Origin: Oceanospirillum sediminis
Lineage (GTDB): Bacteria; Pseudomonadota; Gammaproteobacteria; Pseudomonadales; Halomonadaceae
Assembly: GCF_014164585.1 (NCBI RefSeq)
Contig: NZ_JACJFM010000010.1
Coordinates: forward strand, 85,186 to 149,185
DNA length: 64,000 nucleotides
Reading direction: 5' to 3'
Below, in pieces: positions 17,626-27,462 of the stretch. The position numbers were made by a program, and so were the translations under genes. Numbering within the stretch: the first letter of the stretch is position 1; each line of letters begins with the position of its first letter. The notes beneath the pieces were generated by a model, which did no database searches, had not been told where the DNA came from, and saw only the letters and a program-made list of their open reading frames with translations.

Positions 17626-18891
17626 ATGGAAATTATTCTTGAGTACGCCAACGTCTTTATTATTCTGGCCTGTGTCTTCGGCTTTTTTATGGCATGGGGT
17701 GTGGGTGCAAACGACGTAGCCAATGCGATGGGAACCTCGGTTGGTTCTAAAGCGATTACCATCAAGCAGGCGATTGTTATTGCCATCCTGTTTGAATTTG
17801 CCGGAGCTTATCTGGCCGGTGGTGAAGTAACGGCGACTATCCGTAAAGGTATTATTGATCCGGCGCTGATGTCCGGTACGCCGGAACTTCTGGTGTACGG
17901 TATGCTGGCTTCTTTGCTGGCAGCGGGTATCTGGTTGTTGGTCGCAACGCATTTTGGCTGGCCGGTATCGACCACGCATTCGATTGTTGGCGCGATTGTC
18001 GGTTTTGCTGCCGTAGGTATTTCGGTTGATGCTGTGGCCTGGGGGAAGGTGGGTAAAATTGCTGCCAGTTGGGTAGTATCCCCTCTCTTAGCTGGCACCA
18101 TCGCCTTTATCCTGTTCCGCAGTGTGCAGAGCCTGATCCTTGAGAAAGATGATCCGTTTGCCAATGCCAAGCGTTATGTGCCCTACTATATGTTCATGGT
18201 GGGCTTTGTGATCGCCATGGTGACTCTGCTGAAAGGTCTGAAACACGTGGGGCTGCACCTGAGCTATGTTCAGGCAACCCTGTGGTCTCTGGTGCTGGGC
18301 GCTGTGGTCATGGCCATTGGTGTCATGCTGCTGAAGAACATTAAGCGTGATGAGCAGGCCGATAAAGAATTTCACTTCTCCAGTGTTGAGAAAGTGTTCG
18401 GCGTACTTATGATGTTTACCGCCTGTGCAATGGCGTTTGCTCACGGTTCTAACGATGTAGCGAATGCCGTAGGTCCTCTGGCTGCGGTTGTGGGGGTTGT
18501 TCAGTCTGGTGGCGAAATTGCCAGCAAGTCTGTGATGCCTGGCTGGGTGTTGCTACTGGGTGCCGGTGGTATTGTTGCTGGTCTGGTGATGTATGGACAC
18601 AAAGTGATTGCGACTGTCGGTACTAACATTACTGAGCTGACGCCAAGCCGTGGTTTTGCCGCGACTCTGGCTGCAGCGACAACGGTTGTTATTGCTTCAG
18701 GAACAGGTCTGCCGATTTCTACCACTCACACTCTGGTGGGTGCTGTTCTGGGTGTTGGTCTGGCACGTGGTATTGCAGCACTGAACATGAATATTGTGAA
18801 AACAATCTTTATGTCCTGGATTATCACTCTGCCAGCCGGTGCGGCACTGTCGATCTTCTTCTTCTTTATGCTGAAAGGTATCTTCAGTTAA
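17626..18891 (+). CDS. pit: Low-affinity inorganic phosphate transporter, PiT family
   Basis: A 421-residue inner-membrane symporter that imports phosphate, usually as a metal-phosphate complex with protons. Both copies of the PiT signature are visible: GVGANDVANAMGTSVGSKAI near the N-terminus and HGSNDVANAVGPLAAVVG in the second half. About ten hydrophobic helices and repeats of GWPVSTTH / GLPISTTHTLVGA complete the inverted-repeat topology. It is second in an operon with DUF47 and ends at a strong terminator. The ribosome binding site is weak, consistent with coupling to the upstream gene. Confidence 0.95.
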   Translation: MEIILEYANVFIILACVFGFFMAWGVGANDVANAMGTSVGSKAITIKQAIVIAILFEFAGAYLAGGEVTATIRKGIIDPALMSGTPELLVYGMLASLLAAGIWLLVATHFGWPVSTTHSIVGAIVGFAAVGISVDAVAWGKVGKIAASWVVSPLLAGTIAFILFRSVQSLILEKDDPFANAKRYVPYYMFMVGFVIAMVTLLKGLKHVGLHLSYVQATLWSLVLGAVVMAIGVMLLKNIKRDEQADKEFHFSSVEKVFGVLMMFTACAMAFAHGSNDVANAVGPLAAVVGVVQSGGEIASKSVMPGWVLLLGAGGIVAGLVMYGHKVIATVGTNITELTPSRGFAATLAAATTVVIASGTGLPISTTHTLVGAVLGVGLARGIAALNMNIVKTIFMSWIITLPAGAALSIFFFFMLKGIFS

Positions 18892-18914
18892 TTTCTGAAA
18901 TGCTTTTACTGCAG

Positions 18915-18941
18915 AAAATGGCGGCTTTGGCCGCCATTTTT
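18915..18941. terminator. Intrinsic terminator of the DUF47-pit operon
   Basis: AAAATGGCGGC (18915-18925) pairs perfectly with 18930-18940 over a TTTG loop. The A/T arms make it usable from both sides; the minus-strand chemoreceptor gene ends 50 bases further on. Confidence 0.85.
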
Positions 18942-18991
18942 CGTTCAGGCTTTTGGTTTCTGTCCCTGTTATTTAGCCATTTTTGTACGGC

Positions 18992-21064
18992 TTATACGAC
19001 AAAACGACAGGTTTTGCGATTCAGCTCCAGTGCCAGATCAGTCAGATCCTGACTTTGCTGCTGACTGATATCAGCCCCTTCCAGTAGCTCTGAAGCCACT
19101 TCGTTAACACTGTTTACCGAACGCACCAGGTGATCCGATGCCTGCTGTTGCTCGTCGACGGCCAGGAATACCTGCTGACAGCGCTGATCCATCCGATTGA
19201 TCTGATCTGCTGCCAGATCCAGTGCCTGTCGGGTCTGTTCGGCATTGTGCACGACGGTTTGCGTTTGTTCTCCGCTCTGGCGATTTGCGGTAGCAATCTG
19301 CTGGATGCTACTGAGCAGTTGTTCAATCACCTGATCGATCTCTCCGGTAGCGGACTGCGTTTTTTGTGCCAGCCCCCGGACTTCATCCGCTACTACAGCA
19401 AAACCTCGTCCTTGCTCTCCGGCCCGCGCGGCTTCAATGGCAGCATTCAACGCCAGCAGATTGGTCTGTTCCGCAATAGCCCGTATCGTGTCCAGAATCT
19501 GGTGGATCTCCTGACCATGCTGAGCCAGTTGTTCCGATTTATCGCAAGCCAGAGCAATTTCGCTGGCCATGCTGTTTAATTCGATGTCCACTTGCAGCAT
19601 CACCTTCTGTGCCTGAGCGACCTGAGTATTCGCTTGACCTGCACTTTCGGTCAGCTGTTTCATATTATCCGCAATCAGATGAGAAGACTGAGACAGCTGT
19701 TCAATTGAGGCGGATATCTGGCTGATTTCCTGCTGTTGTACAGCCAGCTGCTGGTTCATCTGGCTGGACAGACTGGCACCCTGCTGAGCAGAATCCTGCA
19801 CCCGTACCCCGGAACGCTGTACGCTGCTGACCAGGGTTTGCAGTTGTTCCACAAACTGATTAAAGAAGCCCGCGACCTGACCAATTTCATCATGGCTGGC
19901 GATATCCAGCCGGTGAGTCAGATTGCCTCCCCCCTGAGCCACTTCCTGCAGCATGCTCTGAATCTGATTCAGAGGCATCAGGCGACGATGAATTACCCAG
20001 GCGGCAATAAGTAGTGTAATCAGGGCCAGTACCGGGCCAATAATCAGCTGGCTGATACGGGATTCTTCCTGAATGTCTGCCAGATTATTCTGTAACCGGA
20101 CCAGATCATTCAGTACCAGAGCTTCTGGTACCTGTATCTGCAATGTCCACTGGTTACTCAGGCCTTGAAGGTGAATAGGTACGCTGACGGCCAGATAGCT
20201 GGCAGGAATACCGTCTGCAGTCCGTTTTTTTCCTGCACTCTCTGGTCGATGACTGTCGCCAAGAGTAATGCCTTTCTGGCTGAAAATTCTGACTTCAGCC
20301 TGGCCGTTGTACAGGCTCTGGCTGATGGCTTCTGCCTGCTGTTGGATAAAGTTCAGAGACAGATCGACCCCTGTCATGCCCAGAAACTCATCTTTATGCA
20401 TTACCGGCGTGACGACCGATGACAGCAGTTGATCCCTGCCCTGAACCTGGAAGGTCTGAGGTTCCAGCAAACAGCTTTGTTTCTGTTCTTTCGGGCACAG
20501 ATAAAACTCTGCTTTTCGGGTTCCGTCGGCAAAGCGTTCGGTGCTGGTGTGAGAGCGCATCGGCGTCATCTCCATATGACCTTTGGCGCTTCGGCTCCAG
20601 AAAGGCACAAAGCGGCCATCTTCTGCAGAGCCTGTGACACGGTTGAGCAGATTGTCATCATCTGCATCATCAAATGCATTGCTCTCCCAGCCGGAGTAAA
20701 CCGACAGAAAACCGGAATGGCTCTGTAAGGCTCCTCTGAGCATGCCAATAAACTGAAGGCGGTCCAGTTCAAGTACAGGATCTTCCCAGGCTCGTTCAGG
20801 CTTAATCTGGGCGGCTGTCGTTGCCAGGCCGTGACTGACCTGCAAGGCTTCATTCAGTATTTTATGAATTTTACCGGCTTCCATGCCTGCCCTCTGCTGA
20901 AGGCTTTCCCGGACTTCCTGAGTGATCAGGTCACTGGCCTGCTCAGCCACCAGCTGACGGGACTGATCTGCATAGTGCAGGCCAATGATCAGCTGAACGG
21001 CCAGTACCAGTAGCATCAGCACACCGATCCAGAGAATAAGCCGGGTTTTAATTGAACGCCCCAC
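18992..21064 (-). CDS. Methyl-accepting chemotaxis protein with large periplasmic (dCache-type) domain
   Basis: About 690 residues from a GTG start at 21062-21064, which has GAGG eight bases upstream; an upstream in-frame TTG at 21091 lacks such support. A membrane helix (about 8-30) is followed by a periplasmic sensor of about 310 residues. That sensor contains [18 protein letters not shown] and [15 protein letters not shown], typical of a double Cache domain. A second helix lies near 345-365, then HAMP and the signalling domain with hairpin tip [20 protein letters not shown] near residue 530. Amino-acid or amine ligands are common for dCache receptors; the ligand here is unknown. Confidence 0.93.
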   Translation of the reverse strand: MGRSIKTRLILWIGVLMLLVLAVQLIIGLHYADQSRQLVAEQASDLITQEVRESLQQRAGMEAGKIHKILNEALQVSHGLATTAAQIKPERAWEDPVLELDRLQFIGMLRGALQSHSGFLSVYSGWESNAFDDADDDNLLNRVTGSAEDGRFVPFWSRSAKGHMEMTPMRSHTSTERFADGTRKAEFYLCPKEQKQSCLLEPQTFQVQGRDQLLSSVVTPVMHKDEFLGMTGVDLSLNFIQQQAEAISQSLYNGQAEVRIFSQKGITLGDSHRPESAGKKRTADGIPASYLAVSVPIHLQGLSNQWTLQIQVPEALVLNDLVRLQNNLADIQEESRISQLIIGPVLALITLLIAAWVIHRRLMPLNQIQSMLQEVAQGGGNLTHRLDIASHDEIGQVAGFFNQFVEQLQTLVSSVQRSGVRVQDSAQQGASLSSQMNQQLAVQQQEISQISASIEQLSQSSHLIADNMKQLTESAGQANTQVAQAQKVMLQVDIELNSMASEIALACDKSEQLAQHGQEIHQILDTIRAIAEQTNLLALNAAIEAARAGEQGRGFAVVADEVRGLAQKTQSATGEIDQVIEQLLSSIQQIATANRQSGEQTQTVVHNAEQTRQALDLAADQINRMDQRCQQVFLAVDEQQQASDHLVRSVNSVNEVASELLEGADISQQQSQDLTDLALELNRKTCRFVV

Positions 21065-21331
21065 GATAAAATCCTCAGTGGTATATACCAAAATAAAAAA
21101 TTATCGGAGACTCTGTTTGCACTAATATTTCAGCCCGGTGCGAAAAGCGACCCTTTGTGTGACAAAGTGTAAATATCAAAGCGTCACATCCGTACAGTAT
21201 GCTGGATATGTGTATGAATATTTTCAGCTGCATTCTCCGGTGTTTGCTGTAGCGCAGTATTAGCCGATGCTGTTAGCAGTAAGCTGATATAAAATAGCTT
21301 CTGGAATAGAGTCTTTCAGGAGAGAAGTGTT

Positions 21332-21577
21332 ATGCCTTTATGGTTACAACTGGTGATTATCTTTATCGTGTCGATCAGTGGAATTGTCTTTCACCTGTTC
21401 CTGATGAAGAAAATTCGTGTCTGGGCCATCAATGATCAGATTAATGCGTTGTCCGGTGATGACAGCGACAAAAAACATCATCTGGAGCAAGTCTACCAGC
21501 AGCTGTTAACGGATAAAGTGCCCCACAAACAGCACCATGACAAACTGGAAGCGGCCGCTAAGGCCTTTGATCACTGA
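21332..21577 (+). CDS. Small single-helix membrane protein (81 aa)
   Basis: An 81-residue protein with one N-terminal hydrophobic helix (about 4-26) and a charged, His/Lys-rich cytoplasmic tail predicted helical (KHHLEQVYQQLLTDKVPHKQ). It is preceded by a strong AGGAGAG site, so it is probably expressed. The PHA synthase gene begins 81 bases downstream on the same strand; co-transcription is possible. No family recognised. Confidence 0.7.
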   Translation: MPLWLQLVIIFIVSISGIVFHLFLMKKIRVWAINDQINALSGDDSDKKHHLEQVYQQLLTDKVPHKQHHDKLEAAAKAFDH

Positions 21578-21658
21578 TTTTTGCTGGTGTAGCGGACATT
21601 AAAACAGGCATCAGATATCGACGTCTATTTGTCAGAATAAGAGGTCAGGAGAAGGACT

Positions 21659-23596
21659 ATGTTGACTCCCTTTAATACGCTTAACCCTATGATGTCATTT
21701 AATTCGCAGGCTGTTTTTGCCTGGCCTGAGTTTGATGCTGATTTTCTGGAAATGGTATCAGGGGTAAGCAGTGCGGATAACCCTTCTCAGCGCAGAGATA
21801 CCCATAACTGGCTCAGCGACTTTAATGGCCTCTGCTTAAAACAGGCGATTGCCTGGTCCCGGCTTCAGGGGCAGTTCTTTCGTCCCTTTGGTGTTACGGA
21901 TGAGCTGTTTACTGCCTGGTTAAAGCCTCTGACAGAGATGAGTGAGCAAGCGGTTGCAGAGGGACGAAATCCTGACCTGATAGCACAGGATAATCAGAGA
22001 ATTGAAACGCGTTATGCCCAGCGGCTGAAGGATCTGGTCGCGCGTTTAACTCAGCCGCCCCCGGTATCCCGTTACTCTGTGCCTGGGGGAGAGCGCTTCA
22101 GTTGTGTTTTGCAGGCTCAGGAGTTGGATAAAACCTTTTCAGAGGGCGCAGTCTCTCAGAATATGGCTTTTAATCCGGCGATGTGTCGCTGGGCCTGCGA
22201 GCAGTTACCCGGTCGGTTATGGTTGCTGGCACAGTTGCAGGGTTTTCAACAACTGGAGTGGCAGTATCACAGTAAGGGGCAGACTCGCTTAGGCGCGATG
22301 AAAAACCTGTTGCGCTCCTTGCTGCAGGTGATTGCTGGTAAAACGTTCAGTGACACCAGACGTTTGCCTTATCGTAAAGCTCTGCCTGATGGACAATGGC
22401 GGGAAAGTGATGAGGATTATCTGCAAGCCTGTGCCGATCGTCTGCTGACTTTACTGGAATATGATGCCTTTGATGTGCCTCGTTATGCGCTCACCTCACC
22501 TCATGCCAGACTGGGTGCCTGTCAATGGCAAACCGTGCCGGGTTCGGAATTGCATTCTGTGAGGTTACGATACTATCCAGGGCCGGATGGTGTGGCGGCT
22601 AACGGTAAAACGCTTTACCTGGCCAGTCCTATGATTAACCGTTGTGAAATCTTTGATCTGGCACCGGGAAAATCTGTGATAGAGGGTATGCTGAAGCAGG
22701 GATATGACCTCTATCTGGTGGATTATGGTAACCCTGGTCCAGACCAGAGTAAGCTGGGGCTGGATTTTTATGGCAAACAGGTGCACGACACTTACCTGGA
22801 TCTGATTTTACAGCGTCATCCTGAGCAGGACATTAATGTGATGGCCTACTGCATGGGTGGTACTCTGTTTATGCCTTATCTGGCCCGTCGTATTGAAGAA
22901 GCCCGACTGACAGGCAGAGATGTGCGTATTCGTCAGGTGGTGCTGATGACCACTCCGGTATTGTTTGATGATGATGACAGCGGCCACAAGCCGATGCGTG
23001 ATGTGATCAGACAGCAGTATGATGCCGATGTGATGCAACGTTTCTTTGGTCACTCCAATGTGCCCCCGCAAACGCTGGAGCTGGGTATGCATGCTATTCA
23101 GCCTGGTGTCAGCCAGAGTGTGGCGGAAGGTTTTTATGGACGGGCTCATTATCCGGGAGCGGTACAGGAGGCAGCACCTTTTCTGCACTGGCTGCATAAT
23201 GGTACGCGTTTCCCTGCTCGTGCCCATCAGGAATGGATTCAGCGGGTCTTTCTGGATAATGAGATCTGGCGAGGGCGTTACTGTTTGTCATCCAGTTGTC
23301 CAGAGCTTGATGGACAGCCAGTGAATATGGATGTGTTAAACAGTGCGGATCTGGCGCTGTTTGACTATCGTGGGCAACGAGATCCTATCGCACCGGTCGG
23401 TTCGTGTAAAAGCAGTGAGCGCTGGGGGCGTAAAGCCGATAACCAGCAGATGAGCCGGGGAGGATTGAACCGGACGATTGAGAAAAATATCGGCCATATT
23501 TTTGTCGTCAGTCAGACTCTGCTGGCTGAATTCCTTGATGCCGTGAATGATTTTTTGCAGGATGAGCCACCGGCGTATCAGAATACGCCTGAATAA
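21659..23596 (+). CDS. phaC: Poly(3-hydroxyalkanoate) polymerase family protein (PhaC-like)
   Basis: A 645-residue alpha/beta-hydrolase-fold polymerase that builds polyhydroxyalkanoate from 3-hydroxyacyl-CoA. The lipase-like box is AYCMGGT with the nucleophile Cys398, as expected for PHA synthases, which use Cys in place of Ser. The strand-plus-loop LYLASPMINRCEIFDLAPGKSV and YDLYLVDYGNPGPDQ match the family core. The acid is in LFDYRGQRDPIAP and the base in NIGHIFVV. The N-terminal 290 residues are longer and more divergent than in typical class I enzymes (about 590 residues total), so class assignment is open. No phaA, phaB or phasin gene adjoins it. The ATG follows AGGAGAAGG. Confidence 0.88.
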   Translation: MLTPFNTLNPMMSFNSQAVFAWPEFDADFLEMVSGVSSADNPSQRRDTHNWLSDFNGLCLKQAIAWSRLQGQFFRPFGVTDELFTAWLKPLTEMSEQAVAEGRNPDLIAQDNQRIETRYAQRLKDLVARLTQPPPVSRYSVPGGERFSCVLQAQELDKTFSEGAVSQNMAFNPAMCRWACEQLPGRLWLLAQLQGFQQLEWQYHSKGQTRLGAMKNLLRSLLQVIAGKTFSDTRRLPYRKALPDGQWRESDEDYLQACADRLLTLLEYDAFDVPRYALTSPHARLGACQWQTVPGSELHSVRLRYYPGPDGVAANGKTLYLASPMINRCEIFDLAPGKSVIEGMLKQGYDLYLVDYGNPGPDQSKLGLDFYGKQVHDTYLDLILQRHPEQDINVMAYCMGGTLFMPYLARRIEEARLTGRDVRIRQVVLMTTPVLFDDDDSGHKPMRDVIRQQYDADVMQRFFGHSNVPPQTLELGMHAIQPGVSQSVAEGFYGRAHYPGAVQEAAPFLHWLHNGTRFPARAHQEWIQRVFLDNEIWRGRYCLSSSCPELDGQPVNMDVLNSADLALFDYRGQRDPIAPVGSCKSSERWGRKADNQQMSRGGLNRTIEKNIGHIFVVSQTLLAEFLDAVNDFLQDEPPAYQNTPE

Positions 23597-23952
23597 CAGA
23601 CTTCAGATCATACTGGATTCAGGCTATCTACAACGTCAGCTGGCTTGAATCCTGTTAGCAACCCGATGTTTTCTCGCTCGCCATTTCATGTATCCCAGCC
23701 TGTGTGGTGTAAAGCAACCTTCCAGTTATAGTTTATCAATGAATTATTATTCATAATAATCAATGTTTTAGTGATTATAAATCTTGTTGTGTGATTATTG
23801 ATTAATTTGATTCATGGTTGCAATGAACCTGATCTGATTGTTGCCCTCAATTCCAGCCCTTAATATTCATCCTGATTCTGGGGATGCTTGCAGTATGTGA
23901 TTCAGCCCCTGTATCAGTTCAGGATGGTTGTTACTTTCCAGAGGAAGTCAGA
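23597..23952. other. AT-rich upstream region of the cyclophilin-like gene
   Basis: A 356-base gap, strongly AT-rich from about 23730 to 23810 and containing an imperfect palindrome of ATTATTA repeats near 23743-23760. It includes a 43-base segment (23801-23843) similar to one upstream of the first cupin gene. It is best read as the promoter/operator region of the unit starting at 23953. No gene was seen in it. Confidence 0.55.
23801..23843 (+). promoter_or_regulatory. Putative LysR operator, copy 1 (TTCAT-N7-ATGAA)
   Basis: The inverted repeat TTCAT (23811-23815) and ATGAA (23823-23827) sits in a 43-base segment. That segment matches 26771-26813 at about 29 of 43 positions without gaps, including ATTAATTT, TTCATG, CAATGAA and TTGTTG blocks. 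Both copies lie 125-140 bases before the first gene of a unit. The likely binder is the LysR protein encoded at 25740-26639. Confidence 0.45.
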
Positions 23953-24432
23953 ATGCTGCTGTCAATCTTCAATACTTTTCCTGCTCTGCAGGGCATCTTG
24001 CTGATCCTGCTGCTTTCTGTTTATTCACAGGCTACATATGCCGCATCTTCAGATATTAAGGCTCAGGAGATTAATTCCATGTACCACATTCAAATAGCGT
24101 TGGGTGATCAGATCATACTGGCTCAACTGGAGAATAATGCGACCAGTCGTGACTTTATTGCACTGTTACCTTTGGACATCGAGTTAAGCGACTATGCCTT
24201 AACAGAAAAAGTAACGGATCTACCTGTAAAACTGTCTACAGCAGGTGCTCCAAACGGATTCGATCCTGGCCCAGGTGATATCACCTACTACGCCCCCTGG
24301 GGCAACCTGGCTATTTTCTACCGGGATTTCAGCTATTCTCGGGGACTGATCAACCTGGGAAAAATCACTCAAGGGGCAGAGCATTTGAGCTTCTCCGGTA
24401 ACAAACATGCCCGCATTGAGCAGATTAAATAA
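23953..24432 (+). CDS. Secreted cyclophilin-like fold protein
   Basis: A 159-residue exported protein. A signal peptide (MLLSIFNTFPALQGILLILLL followed by SVYSQATYA) precedes a domain resembling the cyclophilin-like family PF18050. Recognised segments are RDFIALLPLDIELSDYALTEKV, GFDPGPGDITYYAPWGNLAIFY and RGLINLGKI. The function of this family is not established; isomerase activity is not assumed. The reading frame is open from an ATG at 23884, but the ATG at 23953 has AGAGGAAG six bases upstream and starts directly at the signal peptide. It is followed 76 bases on by the Tat-exported hydrolase gene, probably in one unit. Confidence 0.8.
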   Translation: MLLSIFNTFPALQGILLILLLSVYSQATYAASSDIKAQEINSMYHIQIALGDQIILAQLENNATSRDFIALLPLDIELSDYALTEKVTDLPVKLSTAGAPNGFDPGPGDITYYAPWGNLAIFYRDFSYSRGLINLGKITQGAEHLSFSGNKHARIEQIK

Positions 24433-24508
24433 CAGATCGGTTATCCGACAGCTCATACCTGTATTTTTCGCCATCGACTTTTACTGACTTATCCCCTCGG
24501 GAGTCCCT

Positions 24509-25624
24509 ATGACACAGCACGCCAATCCACATCATCAAAACCAGGATCAGCAATATCAGGACAGTCCTGATATTGAGCGCCGCAACCTACTTAAAATTAC
24601 AGGAGCAGGAATCGCCGTTATGAGTATCGGATCCAGTCTACCCTCTTCCGCTTTAGCCCAAACCCAGTCGCAACCCAATAATGAGTGGGATAAAACCTTT
24701 GCCAAAAGCGATAAAGTGGATCATCGAAAAGTCACTTTTAACAACCGCTACGGCATTACCCTGGTCGCGGATCTGTATCTGCCAAAAGACAGGGCTGATA
24801 AGTCACCGGCTATCGCTCTGAGCGGCCCTTATGGTGCTGTTAAGGAACAGGTCTCCGGTTTGTATGCTCAGACTATGGCCGAACAGGGCTTTGTAGCACT
24901 GGCCTTTGATCCATCTTATACAGGTGAAAGTGGTGGTGAACCCCGCCATGTATCCTCACCGGATATCAATACTGAAGACTTCAGCGCAGCCGTTGATTGC
25001 CTGGGGCTGCTGCCGGAGGTAGATCGTGACCGTATAGGTATCATCGGTATTTGCGGCTGGGGCGGAATGGCACTGAATGCTGCCGCAGTTGATACCCGTA
25101 TTAAAGCGGTGGTTGCCAGCACCATGTACGACATGAGTCGCGTGATGGCGAAAGGTTACAATGACAGCACGACCAAAGAACAGCGCCAGCAGGGACTGGA
25201 GCAACTGAACCAGCAACGCTGGCTTGATGCAGAGCAAGGCAAACCCGCTTCAGGTCCGGTTTCTCTGGAGCTGCAAGGTGGGGAACCTCAGTTTGTGGTT
25301 GAGTATGCGGATTACTATAAATCGAAAGCTCGGGGTTTCCACCCTCGGGCAATTAACTCCAATAGCGCCTGGACCGTAACCAATCCCCTGTCGTTTATGA
25401 ATATGCCGTTACTGAGTTATATCAGTGATATTGCTCCACGCCCTATTCTGTTGGTGCACGGTGAAAAAGCGCACTCTCGTTACTTCAGTGAAACCGCTTA
25501 TGCTGAAGCCAGTGAGCCGAAAGAGCTGATGATTATTGAAGGAGCCAATCATACCGATCTGTATGATCAGGTGGATATCATTCCGTTTGATAAGATGACC
25601 GGTTTCTTCCGTCAACATCTGTAA
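24509..25624 (+). CDS. Tat-exported alpha/beta hydrolase (dienelactone-hydrolase-like nucleophile)
   Basis: A 371-residue protein with a twin-arginine signal (ERRNLLKITGAGIAVMSIG, R24-R25) ending near SALAQ, so it should be exported folded. The mature part is an alpha/beta hydrolase. The nucleophile elbow is GICGWGG with Cys182, as in dienelactone hydrolases. The acidic residue is expected around PILLVHGEKAH and the histidine in GANHTDLYD. A ring-opening or ester substrate is suggested by the neighbouring carboxymuconolactone-decarboxylase-like and cupin genes, but is unproven. It ends at a terminator shared with the convergent LysR gene. Confidence 0.85.
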   Translation: MTQHANPHHQNQDQQYQDSPDIERRNLLKITGAGIAVMSIGSSLPSSALAQTQSQPNNEWDKTFAKSDKVDHRKVTFNNRYGITLVADLYLPKDRADKSPAIALSGPYGAVKEQVSGLYAQTMAEQGFVALAFDPSYTGESGGEPRHVSSPDINTEDFSAAVDCLGLLPEVDRDRIGIIGICGWGGMALNAAAVDTRIKAVVASTMYDMSRVMAKGYNDSTTKEQRQQGLEQLNQQRWLDAEQGKPASGPVSLELQGGEPQFVVEYADYYKSKARGFHPRAINSNSAWTVTNPLSFMNMPLLSYISDIAPRPILLVHGEKAHSRYFSETAYAEASEPKELMIIEGANHTDLYDQVDIIPFDKMTGFFRQHL

Positions 25625-25643
25625 TATTTAACGCGCTGACAAT

Positions 25644-25684
25644 CCCCCTGAAAGCTTTTAATCCATTGCGTCAGGGGGCTTTTA
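25644..25684. terminator. Terminator between hydrolase and LysR genes
   Basis: CCCCCTGA (25644-25651) pairs with TCAGGGGG (25671-25678), followed by CTTTT. The 19-base loop contains a further small AAAGCTTT palindrome. Confidence 0.7.
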
Positions 25685-25739
25685 TGGCTCAATATAATGA
25701 ACATCGTCTCTGGTACGTATTCTTTTAAGAACTATTTTG

Positions 25740-26639
25740 TTATGCCTGCTCGTACCTGAGTCGATCAATCACTAATCTAAAGGCGGAGCTAAGGTTTCGT
25801 CGGCCTGAATAGCAGAGATAGTAGCCATCAAAGGGTGGACACCAATCGGATAACACCCGTCTCAGGGAGCCGTTTTCGATGTTATCTATTACTTCCGTTT
25901 CAGTGACAAAGGCAATGCCGTGGCCTGCTTTAGCCGCTTCAATCGCAATATCACTTTCACTGAAAATAAAGGGGCCGGAGACTTTTTTGACGAGTTCTTC
26001 ACCGTCTTTTTCAAACTCCCAGTCATAAATAGAGGCATGGGCATGGAAACGTAATGCTAAACAGGCGTGGTTGTCCAGATCATCGGGATGTTCAGGAATA
26101 CCGTGCTGCTGGAAGTATTGGGGAGAGGCCACTGCAGCCAGACGAATAGGGGGGCCAATTTTGACGGCTATCATGTCCGGGCTGACGAATTCCCTGAGTC
26201 TTACGCCTGCATCAAAGCGATCTTCTGCCAGATCAGTGAGCCTGCTCTCCAGGTTCAACTCGATCTGGATTTCCGGATAGTCACTAATAATCCGGGACAA
26301 TTTGGGCCAGAGAATGGTACGCAGCGCGGGTTTACTCGTCGCGATTCTGACCAGACCCCGCGGCGTATCACCTAATAAGCGCAGCTCTTCAATTCGTGTG
26401 TTGATCATCCCCAGCCCCGGTCGTAAAGCGGCCAGCAATTTTTCTCCTGCATCGGTCGTGGATACCCGCCGTGATGTGCGGTTGAGCAATTTGATGCCCA
26501 CACTAGCTTCCAGTCGTCGTATCGCATGGCTGACAGCAGATTGCGACAAGCCCAGCTGTGTCGCTGCCTGGGTAAAGCTTTTTTCCTCAGCAACAGTCAT
26601 AAACAGGGCCAGATCGCTTAGCTCTTCTCGCATACTCAA
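25740..26639 (-). CDS. LysR family transcriptional regulator
   Basis: A 299-residue regulator. The N-terminal winged helix-turn-helix (residues 1-65) reads LALFMTVAEEKSFTQAATQL and GLSQSAVSHAIRRLEASVGI, then KLLNRTSRRVSTTDAGEKL. The rest is the periplasmic-binding-protein-like effector domain (from about 90). It is transcribed divergently from the cupin/CMD/MFS genes and convergently with the hydrolase unit. A T-rich inverted repeat found upstream of both those units suggests it controls both. The effector is unknown. Confidence 0.93.
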   Translation of the reverse strand: MSMREELSDLALFMTVAEEKSFTQAATQLGLSQSAVSHAIRRLEASVGIKLLNRTSRRVSTTDAGEKLLAALRPGLGMINTRIEELRLLGDTPRGLVRIATSKPALRTILWPKLSRIISDYPEIQIELNLESRLTDLAEDRFDAGVRLREFVSPDMIAVKIGPPIRLAAVASPQYFQQHGIPEHPDDLDNHACLALRFHAHASIYDWEFEKDGEELVKKVSGPFIFSESDIAIEAAKAGHGIAFVTETEVIDNIENGSLRRVLSDWCPPFDGYYLCYSGRRNLSSAFRLVIDRLRYEQA

Positions 26640-26770
26640 ACATCCTCACCCTCTGTGTTCAGATACCGTGGCTGCTAAAAATATAGCAGGCTCTCACTGA
26701 TTAGATTAATGAATTTTTAAGATCAATCACTGGTTAATATCAGCTAATGGCTGCTCATCTCTTATTATCC

Positions 26771-26813
26771 ATTAATTTTGTTCATGAACTCAATGAATTC
26801 AGACCGGTTGTTG
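26771..26813 (+). promoter_or_regulatory. Putative LysR operator, copy 2 (TTCAT-N7-ATGAA)
   Basis: TTCAT (26781-26785) and ATGAA (26793-26797) form an inverted repeat with the same spacing as at 23811-23827, within a 43-base similar segment. It lies in the intergenic region between the LysR gene and the cupin gene, the normal place for a LysR operator. Confidence 0.5.
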
Positions 26814-26934
26814 ATAGTGGTTCTCAGGCTTATTGTGTGACCATGAATCATCAGAGCACGACTACTGAGATCGTCACCGATGAATAAAGCATCAGTGGTT
26901 CATCGTGCTATAGACGGATAACAAGGAGAACATA

Positions 26935-27429
26935 ATGAGCGTCCCTTCTCTGAAAACATTGCTGTGTGCCGTGACAGTCTTTATTACGCCCTTTGCGTTT
27001 GCCAGTGAAGAAAATCCTTCCCCGGAACAGAGAATTTCTGTGGCTGGCTCCCAGGCTTCCATAGCGGGTCCGGAACAGCTCTTTACTGGTGCTGCGCGTA
27101 TTGATCCCTTGTTCCCTGGCACCAATGCCATCAATGCATCGGGTGCTTATGTCACCTTTGAGCCGGGTGCTCGCTCGGCCTGGCATACTCATCCCAGAGG
27201 TCAGCACATCATCGTGACCCAGGGGGTAGGCCTGACCCAGGAATGGGGTAAACCCATCCAGCAAATCAAAGCCGGTGATGTGGTTTGGTGTCCGCCAGGC
27301 GTTAAGCATTGGCACGGTGCCGCCAAAAAAACGGCAATGACTCATCTGGTGGTAACCGGACAGGATGAAGAAGGCAAGAATGTCAGCTGGATGGAAAAAG
27401 TGAGCGATGAGCAGTATCACAGCCACTAA
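26935..27429 (+). CDS. Exported cupin, (R)-hydroxynitrile-lyase-like
   Basis: A 164-residue protein with a signal peptide ending near AFASEEN, so the cupin acts in the periplasm. The single cupin barrel carries the metal-ligand set H84, H86, Q90 (in AWHTHPRGQ) and H125 (in KHWHG). The spacing matches the Mn-binding site of the bacterial cupin hydroxynitrile lyases (Granulicella GtHNL type). Most relatives are annotated only as cupins next to carboxymuconolactone decarboxylase genes. It is a paralog of the cytoplasmic cupin at 29578. It is first in a likely operon with the CMD-like gene (33-base gap) and an MFS exporter gene. Confidence 0.88.
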   Translation: MSVPSLKTLLCAVTVFITPFAFASEENPSPEQRISVAGSQASIAGPEQLFTGAARIDPLFPGTNAINASGAYVTFEPGARSAWHTHPRGQHIIVTQGVGLTQEWGKPIQQIKAGDVVWCPPGVKHWHGAAKKTAMTHLVVTGQDEEGKNVSWMEKVSDEQYHSH

Positions 27430-27462
27430 TCGAGTCACATAACCCAACAACAGGATACGAAC

